Of a stretch of 14,909 bases of DNA, positions 7,085 through 12,293 are shown one piece after another (position 1 is the stretch's first letter; each line of letters starts with the position of its first letter). The notes beneath the pieces are model-generated. The model was not told the DNA's origin. It ran no database searches and saw nothing but the letters and a program-made list of their open reading frames with translations. Source of the DNA: JBDREF01 sp043820045 (GTDB lineage Bacteria > Planctomycetota > Phycisphaerae > Sedimentisphaerales > Anaerobacaceae); NCBI GenBank assembly GCA_043820045.1, contig JBDREF010000122.1, forward strand, positions 1-14,909. The letters are read 5' to 3'. Both the position numbers and the translations under genes were made by a program.

Positions 7085-7689
7085 TTCACCCCTCGGATAA
7101 AAGTACAGTCAAGTTATTACTTTCATACGATAGGATTATGATACCCGAAACAGCCGGCAAAAGCAAGAAAAAATGAGGCCATTAACGCTTAAGTGATTAT
7201 ATTTAAGTAACTTACACCAGAGCAAGGAACAATATTTTTTCGCCGGTTATGCGAGCCGATACGGCCCACAACCGGCCCATCGAAGCTGCGCACCCGATGT
7301 CGGGGCGGTAGATGTATTTGCGCAGCAGGTTGTTGTGGCCTAAGCCATCCCCTAACGGACCATCGCCCGGCGGACTTGTAGGCAATTTCCTGCCCGTTTG
7401 CCGGATCCTGCGCAGGGGAGGGCCCGAACCACTGGATAAAGCTTGCTCGTTCGACATCCGTGAGTTTTAGTTTAGCACATGTGAATCTGTTTGTCACGTA
7501 CTAAGTGCAAAGGACATGGCAAATCCTGCGGTTTTTCGCTCCAATTGGCCTTTATTGGGATGGGCCATTCTGAGAAATGCTTGAGATGTTTCTTGAACAA
7601 ATCGAGATTTTGTCGAACAAACGGCAGCCGAACGGCGTTTTATATACTTAAAAGGGAACATTTATTGAGAGAAAGGAGCATTAATAAAA
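7085..7689. other. Intergenic stretch without a confident gene
   Basis: About 600 bases between the minus-strand microprotein and the plus-strand lipoprotein. It holds the upstream regions of both, plus one doubtful minus-strand frame (7212-7457). I looked for tmRNA, RNase P RNA, SRP RNA, 6S-like and tRNA signatures on both strands and saw none. The 3' part (7590-7670) is AT-rich and contains TATACT at 7643-7648, a possible -10 for the lipoprotein gene, without a convincing -35. Confidence 0.5.
7212..7457 (-). CDS. Doubtful ORF, possible RHS-like remnant
   Basis: An 81-codon frame starting MSNEQALSSGSG and ending FLALV. Its only recognisable phrase is NLLRKYIYRPDIG near residues 43-55, close to the N-L-L-R-K-Y-I-Y-G-P-x-I-D phrase I know from RHS/YD-repeat proteins. 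The rest looks unlike RHS sequence and there is no good ribosome binding site. A second overlapping frame on the same strand (7189-7497) is equally open, so coding potential is ambiguous. It may be a decayed fragment, a spurious ORF, or part of an untranslated region. Low confidence. Confidence 0.22.
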   Translation of the reverse strand: MSNEQALSSGSGPPLRRIRQTGRKLPTSPPGDGPLGDGLGHNNLLRKYIYRPDIGCAASMGRLWAVSARITGEKILFLALV

Positions 7690-7908
7690 ATGCACACGTT
7701 GAAAAAGATACTTGTATTGGTGCTGATTGCGGCAGTTGTTTCGCTTGGCGCGACAGGTTGCAGCAAAAAGAGCGAATCTACGCCCGAGGAGCACCCGTCT
7801 CAGGGCGCATCCGCTGAGGAAACCCCGGCTGAGGAAACTCCCTCCGAGGAACATCCTGCTGCGGAGCATCCCTCAGGAGAGCACCCTTCGGGCGAGCATC
7901 CGCAATAA
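7690..7908 (+). CDS. Small lipoprotein with His/Glu/Pro pentad repeats
   Basis: A 72-residue lipoprotein. The signal is MHTLKKILVLVLIAAVVSLG followed by ATGC, with C24 as the lipidated residue (lipobox ATGC, slightly weak because -3 is Ala). After a short KKSEST linker, residues 32-71 are eight in-register pentads (PEEHP, SQGAS, AEETP, AEETP, SEEHP, AAEHP, SGEHP, SGEHP), then Q72. The mature chain is acidic, proline-rich, certainly disordered, and carries five histidines; metal binding or surface spacing are possibilities, not shown. AAGGAG at 7673-7678 lies 11 bases before the ATG. Similar small lipoproteins with EHP-type tails are, from memory, common in Planctomycetota genomes. It is followed 41 bases later by a transglutaminase-like lipoprotein on the same strand, so the two may be co-expressed. 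Confidence 0.88.
   Translation: MHTLKKILVLVLIAAVVSLGATGCSKKSESTPEEHPSQGASAEETPAEETPSEEHPAAEHPSGEHPSGEHPQ
7783..7902 (+). repeat. Eight 15-base units coding the pentad tail
   Basis: Eight consecutive in-frame 15-base units, each encoding five residues of the pattern x-x-E-(H/T)-P. The second unit (SQGAS) has diverged. The last four units share GA(A/G)CA(T/C)CC at the Glu-His-Pro codons, while synonymous and third-position differences show these are not freshly duplicated copies. Confidence 0.75.
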
Positions 7909-7949
7909 TGTTTTAAGCTCTTGACTGCGGCATGCAGTTAGAAGATGAA

Positions 7950-9311
7950 ATGTCTGTTATGAACTGGCAAAAGGCAATACCAGTACTGGTTTGTGTTTGT
8001 GCAGTCCTCGCCGGATGCGGCACGTCCCGGGATGAGCGGGAAGAATCGTCGGACGCCGTATCGGAGGTCGTAACAGCCGATATACAGCAGGGTATCGAAA
8101 AACACATCGATGAGCAGACCCGCTTGGGCGGAGGGTATTTCAGGATTCACTTCGACGGCACGGAACTGCAACTGAAGCTGGTCCGCGTTCACACGGAGTA
8201 CCTGGCGAATCTGGGACCGCGCCGGCATTTCGCCTGCGTGGATTTGGCGAGCACCGACGGAGATGTTTATGACGTGGATTTCTTCCTTGCCGGCGACCCA
8301 GGCGCGATGACCGTCACGGAAACCACCGTCCACAAAACTAACGGCCAACCACTTTACGTGTGGAAGCAGAAGAGCGACAAGACATGGCACCGTTTTCCAT
8401 TCGAGGAAGCACCGCCGGACCTGCTCGGCGTTATCAAGGGCACCGATGAGTTTGAGTTCCTGTACCGGGCGACGCTGCCGGAGATGACCGAGACCGCCCG
8501 CATGTGGATTCCCCTGCCGACCACGGACTCATTCCAGACGGTCGAAGTAAAGTCCATCGAGGCGCCGGGACGGCGCGAAATACTGCAGGACCCCGAACAT
8601 GGAAACCAAGTGCTCTTCCTGACGCTTGGCCCGCAAGACAGTGGAAAGACGGTCGATATCCGCTCCGCGGTACGGCGTCTTGAGAAAGGCGTTTATGCAG
8701 GACAAACGCCGACGCCGGGGCAATACCTCGAACCGGAGCGCCTTGTGCCGGCCGACGAAAGATTCCGCAGCATTGCCGAGAAGGTCGTTGAAGGCAAGAA
8801 GGGTGACCTCGTGCGTGCGCGAACCCTTTACGACCACGTCATAGGCCGTATGCGCTACATGAAGTACGGCTCGGGCTGGGGAAAAGGCGACGCCGTCTAT
8901 GCCTGTGATGCACGCACCGGCAATTGTACGGATTTTCATTCCTACTTCATCGCCTTGTGCAGGGCTGTTGGTATTCCCGCACGCTTTGCCATCGGTGCGG
9001 CGATCCCCTCGGAGAGGAATACGGGCGGGATAGACGGCTATCATTGCTGGGCGGAGTTTTACACAGACGGCAGGTGGTGGCCCGTTGATATCAGCGAAGG
9101 CGACAAGTGTTCAAGCCTGTCCACCTATTACTTCGGCCACCATCCGGCAAACCGCATCGAACTAAGTCGCGGCCGTGACCTTGTTCTCGAACCGGGTCCG
9201 GCTTCGGGTCCGATCAATTTCCTTGCCTATCCGGTGTTGGAGGTCGGCGGAAAAACCGCGACCGCCAAAGTTGTGTTCTCCTTCAAGCGGAAAACGGCCG
9301 CCGAGCTGTAA
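7950..9311 (+). CDS. Transglutaminase-like domain lipoprotein
   Basis: A 453-residue exported lipoprotein. MNWQKAIPVLVCVCAVLAGC is a lipoprotein signal with LAGC lipobox (C23). Residues about 35-155 form an unrecognised beta-rich domain (YFRIHFDGTELQLKL, DVYDVDFFLAGDPG), and about 165-250 a second beta domain like those preceding transglutaminase folds (FEFLYRATLPEMT, MWIPLPTTD). The transglutaminase-like (papain-fold) core spans about 265-390, with catalytic-type Cys in TGNCTDFHS (C326), His in GYHCWAEFY (H365) and Asp in WWPVDISEG (D380). All three triad residues are present, so a protease, amidase or acyl-transfer activity in the periplasm is possible; the substrate is unknown. The start is uncertain: 7950 and 7959 both keep the lipobox, and AGAAG shortly upstream slightly favours 7950. 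It converges on the next gene with only 3 bases between stops. Confidence 0.92.
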   Translation: MSVMNWQKAIPVLVCVCAVLAGCGTSRDEREESSDAVSEVVTADIQQGIEKHIDEQTRLGGGYFRIHFDGTELQLKLVRVHTEYLANLGPRRHFACVDLASTDGDVYDVDFFLAGDPGAMTVTETTVHKTNGQPLYVWKQKSDKTWHRFPFEEAPPDLLGVIKGTDEFEFLYRATLPEMTETARMWIPLPTTDSFQTVEVKSIEAPGRREILQDPEHGNQVLFLTLGPQDSGKTVDIRSAVRRLEKGVYAGQTPTPGQYLEPERLVPADERFRSIAEKVVEGKKGDLVRARTLYDHVIGRMRYMKYGSGWGKGDAVYACDARTGNCTDFHSYFIALCRAVGIPARFAIGAAIPSERNTGGIDGYHCWAEFYTDGRWWPVDISEGDKCSSLSTYYFGHHPANRIELSRGRDLVLEPGPASGPINFLAYPVLEVGGKTATAKVVFSFKRKTAAEL

Positions 9312-9314
9312 TCT

Positions 9315-10727
9315 TCACTCTGCAATCTTTATTTTTCCGAGGCCGTACCAGCCGTCCGGGTCTCTTCCGGATATCGCAAGTTTGACTCTGGGCTTCTTGG
9401 ACAGAGGGTCCACTATACCGACCTGCAATTCGTATTCGCCCGCAGGCATACCGGATGGAATCACAACAGCGGCGTCATAAAGGTTGTCGCCGGGAAGCCA
9501 GGTCCTGATATCGGCTTCGGTCAGAATGATCTCGGTTTCTTGTTCGCCTTTGAGGCGAAGGGCTAACGGAAATTCTTTGTAGCACGGCGCGACGCCCTTA
9601 TTGTCCCACCATGAGGTGAAGGAAAGCCTGGTGCCGGGCTTCATGGCAGCCGGGTAGGTAAACTTGCGAAGCACGAATCTGTAACCCATTCTTTTGAGCC
9701 ACCTGTTGACAGAAGGCTGCCACTCGTCCGGGACAGGTGAAGACTTGCCGTTGAAAGAGGAGATGTGCCACTTGAGCGATTCGTCTATTATGTGGTCCAC
9801 ATCCCAGCCCATGTCCTTCCAGTGCTGCATTACCCAGCAAACTTCCAACGTAACCGGCGCCTTTTTCCAGGCATCCTGCACGCTGAAGTTGATGATCGCC
9901 TGCGGATAATAATCGTTCATGTGCGACCACGTCGGGCTGAATCCACCCATATCGCCCAGGCAATCGACCCTCCAGCCAACGTTCGCACGGGAAAGCGCAT
10001 ATCCGTTCGTCTTTTCATCGGTCAGCAGCATTACAAGATGCGTCAGCTTGAAGGAATCGAGGTAGGCATCGACCAGCGCCTGCCTTGTCTTTTGTGCCAG
10101 ACGGGCAGAGCCGGCGCCCTCGCCCCAGGCTCCGACAATTGCTACGTCCATACTCTCAAGGTCCGCGTGCCCATCGTAGCGTTCCCCGAGAGCCCTTATC
10201 ACACGGCCGAAGCACTCCACGTAGCGCAGGTCTTCCGGGTCAACCTGCCATTTGCTCTCGGGCCAATCCTTCTTCTCTCCGACCATCTCGCGGTACCAAG
10301 GGGGAACATCATTTTCCTGGCCGGTTCCGTATGGGGCTATGCGCAGCATAAGGCTCTGGCCCCGCTCTTTCGCGGTTTTGAGGGCATGGTCTATCAAGTC
10401 CCATCGGTATTTGCCTTTTTCAGGTTCTATGAACTTCCAGTACACCCGGAAATAGGCCATCGACGTCATGGGGTGGTTTTCATTTTCGAGGTTGCCGTCG
10501 AATTCCTGATATATTATCGGCTTGCCTTCGGTCCAGCCCTTGCCGGCGTTGAGGCTATCGCCGTTGAACCTTTGAAACGTCATGAAGCCGATTCCGGGGT
10601 TAATCAGGACCTCGTTGGTCTCTTCCGGCCGGACTACAACCGTTTCCTGTGCAAAAAGTGGAACACACAAGACCCTGGCCAATAAGACCGTGGCGGAAAA
10701 TCCTGTGATGGAACGCGATATGCCCAT
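9315..10727 (-). CDS. Exported DUF4832-like TIM-barrel protein
   Basis: A 470-residue secreted protein. The signal peptide covers residues 1 to about 27 (ends VPLFAQ). The N-terminal half looks like a glycoside-hydrolase-type barrel: NPGIGFMTFQRF (43-54), AYFRVYWKFIEPEKGKYRWD (91-110), LMLRIAPYG (126-134), and VAIVGAWGEG (195-204) whose E203 occupies the position of an acid/base glutamate in GH-A type folds. The C-terminal portion (about 350-470: YRFVLRKFTYPA, LSFTSWWDNKGVAPCY, WLPGDNLYDA) matches my memory of DUF4832. Whether it cleaves a glycan is unproven. ATG 10727 is chosen because GGGAG lies 8 bases upstream. It has a near-perfect promoter at 10864-10893 and a leader of roughly 130 bases containing an inverted repeat. 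Family call fairly confident, activity inferred. Confidence 0.9.
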   Translation of the reverse strand: MGISRSITGFSATVLLARVLCVPLFAQETVVVRPEETNEVLINPGIGFMTFQRFNGDSLNAGKGWTEGKPIIYQEFDGNLENENHPMTSMAYFRVYWKFIEPEKGKYRWDLIDHALKTAKERGQSLMLRIAPYGTGQENDVPPWYREMVGEKKDWPESKWQVDPEDLRYVECFGRVIRALGERYDGHADLESMDVAIVGAWGEGAGSARLAQKTRQALVDAYLDSFKLTHLVMLLTDEKTNGYALSRANVGWRVDCLGDMGGFSPTWSHMNDYYPQAIINFSVQDAWKKAPVTLEVCWVMQHWKDMGWDVDHIIDESLKWHISSFNGKSSPVPDEWQPSVNRWLKRMGYRFVLRKFTYPAAMKPGTRLSFTSWWDNKGVAPCYKEFPLALRLKGEQETEIILTEADIRTWLPGDNLYDAAVVIPSGMPAGEYELQVGIVDPLSKKPRVKLAISGRDPDGWYGLGKIKIAE

Positions 10728-10759
10728 AGCGATTGCTCCCAAGGTTCTATTTGAAAGGT

Positions 10760-10777
10760 ATGCCCATTCTTGGGCAT
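10760..10777. promoter_or_regulatory. Perfect inverted repeat in the leader of the DUF4832 gene
   Basis: ATGCCCA TTCT TGGGCAT, 7-base arms around 4 bases, lies 33 bases before the start codon and inside the predicted 5' leader. It could be an operator or a small RNA hairpin; there is no T run, so it is not a normal terminator. A half site (ATGCCCAT) recurs at 10720-10727 across the start codon. Confidence 0.4.
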
Positions 10778-10863
10778 TTCCGGCTGAAGTCTATTTCCGC
10801 CGGACACCAAAATCCTGGTCGGCGTCTGGAAAAGTAATTTACTTGACCATGAAGCTTATATGG

Positions 10864-10893
10864 ATTATATTTGTCCTTCAGTATTTCTGTCAA
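10864..10893 (-). promoter_or_regulatory. Consensus promoter for the DUF4832 gene
   Basis: On the minus strand TTGACA (complement of 10888-10893) and TATAAT (complement of 10864-10869) are both perfect hexamers, 18 bases apart. The transcript would start near 10857, giving a leader of about 130 bases. It points away from the tatA promoter, with the two -35 boxes 23 bases apart. Confidence 0.75.
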
Positions 10894-10916
10894 CCAGCAT
10901 TTGACGGATTGTATTA

Positions 10917-10946
10917 TTGACAAAGCAGTTCAGGTCGTGTTATGAT
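10917..10946 (+). promoter_or_regulatory. Promoter of tatA-tatC
   Basis: TTGACA (10917-10922) and TATGAT (10941-10946) are separated by 18 bases. The predicted start near 10953 leaves a short leader of about 22 bases containing AAGGAG (10963-10968) at 6 bases from ATG 10975. Confidence 0.75.
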
Positions 10947-10974
10947 GGCGCGGCTTAGTGATAAGGAGACTGAA

Positions 10975-11247
10975 ATGACCGAGTGTATGCAATGTCTGGG
11001 GTTTTGGACGCCCGGGCCCTTTGAGCTTATTGTTATTCTCATTATAGCGGTGCTTTTGTTCGGCAGACGGCTGCCCGAGATTGCACGCGGGCTGGGCAAG
11101 AGTATGACCGAGTTCAAGAAGGGTATCAACGAGGCCAAAGATACCAAGGATGATATCGTCAACGACGTCAGGGAAATCGGCGACGACGTAGCCAAGGAGG
11201 CCAAGAACGCCACCGGTCTCGACGAGCCCGACGATATCATGAGCTGA
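10975..11247 (+). CDS. tatA: Sec-independent protein translocase subunit TatA
   Basis: Pore-forming or membrane-destabilising subunit of the twin-arginine pathway, which exports folded proteins. The 90-residue product has the family plan: periplasmic N-terminus, transmembrane helix about 17-28 (ELIVILIIAVLL), the FG hinge at 29-30, the amphipathic helix RRLPEIARGLGKSMTEFKKG (31-50), and an acidic, charged tail. The N-terminus MTECMQCLGFW is unusual: C4 and C7 form a CxxC on the expected periplasmic side. The start is firm because AAGGAG lies 6 bases before it; an internal ATG at 10987 would be 18 bases away. tatC follows after 44 bases in the same transcript; no separate tatB is present here, so TatA may serve both roles as in minimal Tat systems (known from other bacteria, inferred here). 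Confidence 0.95.
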   Translation: MTECMQCLGFWTPGPFELIVILIIAVLLFGRRLPEIARGLGKSMTEFKKGINEAKDTKDDIVNDVREIGDDVAKEAKNATGLDEPDDIMS

Positions 11248-11291
11248 GGCGCCTGAGGCCGGGGCCGTCACCAACCTACCTCGTCTGCAAA

Positions 11292-12293
11292 ATGCGCAAA
11301 GACAAAAAGAAGAAAAAGAAGCCCCGAGACCCTCTTGACACCACCATGAGCCTGGGCGATCACCTGGAAGAGCTGCGCGGGCGTTTGATGCTCGCTATCG
11401 GCGGTTTGCTAATTGGGACAGCAATTTGCCTGCTTTTCGGCGCGCGGATAATCAAGTTTGTCGAAAGACCATATCACAAAGTATTTCAGGCACACAAGGC
11501 CGAGCCTCAGACAGAAGAAAACGCATCAAAGCTCGTAGAGAATCTCATTAACAAGGTACGCCTGAAACTGGCAGCCAATCCAAATGCCTTGGACGTCGAC
11601 CCTGAGACCGAGGAATTCATGTATAGGCTCTGCACAGAAACCCTTCTGGCACTGGTCAGCGATCCGAACTACGCTTTAGCCAGTCCATCAGCGGATGAGA
11701 TGTCTTTACCGCGAACTCTTCAGACACTTGCCCCGGCTGACGGTATGATCAGCTACATAAAGATCGCATTGATGGCCGGCCTGATCCTGTCGTCTCCCTG
11801 GGTGTTCTATCACATATGGATGTTCGTAGCGGCAGGACTTTATCCGCACGAGAAAAAATATGTTCATAGCGCGGTACCTTTTTCCGCGACGTTGTTTGTC
11901 ACCGGCGCTCTATTTTTCATTATTGTTGTGGCACCGCTAACGCTTAGTTTCCTTGTCAAGTTCAACCAGAGCGTGCTTGGCGCCAGCTCCAATTTCACTT
12001 TCGCCGACTATATTTCATTTATAACTATGCTGATGCTGATTTTCGGCGTCGCCTTTCAGACACCGATAGCCATTTTCTTCCTGAACAAAACAGGCCTGGT
12101 CTCGCTCGAAAGCCTGCGGAAATCGCGAAGATTTGTCGTGCTCATCATTTTTATAGTAGCCGCAATGGCTACTCCGCCCGACGTAATATCCCAGGTTACT
12201 CTCGCGATACCACTGTATCTTTTGTTCGAGCTGGGCATACTGCTGAGCTGGTTTTCACAACGCAAGAGCAAATCAAAAGAAGCAACTGCATAA
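11292..12293 (+). CDS. tatC: Sec-independent protein translocase subunit TatC, enlarged first periplasmic loop
   Basis: Twin-arginine signal receptor of the Tat translocase. Diagnostic motifs: DHLEELRGRL at 23-32, LYPHEKKY at 183-190 (conserved Glu E187), and TPPDVISQVTLAIPLYLLFE at 294-313. Six membrane spans are visible at about 31-52, 153-177, 197-220, 240-264, 279-293 and 303-320. The protein has 333 residues against about 250 in the usual family because the loop between spans 1 and 2 (about 53-152) is roughly 65-70 residues longer, with charged, mostly helical-looking sequence (ENASKLVENLINKVRLKL, DPETEEFMYRLCTETLLALV). The N-terminus begins MRKDKKKKKKPRDP, strongly basic. No Shine-Dalgarno sequence is visible before ATG 11292, so coupling with tatA is possible. 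The last 21 bases overlap the convergent glycoside hydrolase gene. Confidence 0.96.
   Translation: MRKDKKKKKKPRDPLDTTMSLGDHLEELRGRLMLAIGGLLIGTAICLLFGARIIKFVERPYHKVFQAHKAEPQTEENASKLVENLINKVRLKLAANPNALDVDPETEEFMYRLCTETLLALVSDPNYALASPSADEMSLPRTLQTLAPADGMISYIKIALMAGLILSSPWVFYHIWMFVAAGLYPHEKKYVHSAVPFSATLFVTGALFFIIVVAPLTLSFLVKFNQSVLGASSNFTFADYISFITMLMLIFGVAFQTPIAIFFLNKTGLVSLESLRKSRRFVVLIIFIVAAMATPPDVISQVTLAIPLYLLFELGILLSWFSQRKSKSKEATA

Noticed and set aside
7410..7440. GGTTCGGGC on the minus strand looked like a tRNA T-loop
   Set aside because: The conserved purine/A positions of the T-loop do not fit and no acceptor or anticodon stem could be drawn.
9765..10685. A 306-codon plus-strand frame
   Set aside because: Antisense shadow of the DUF4832-type gene; no ribosome binding site or domain.
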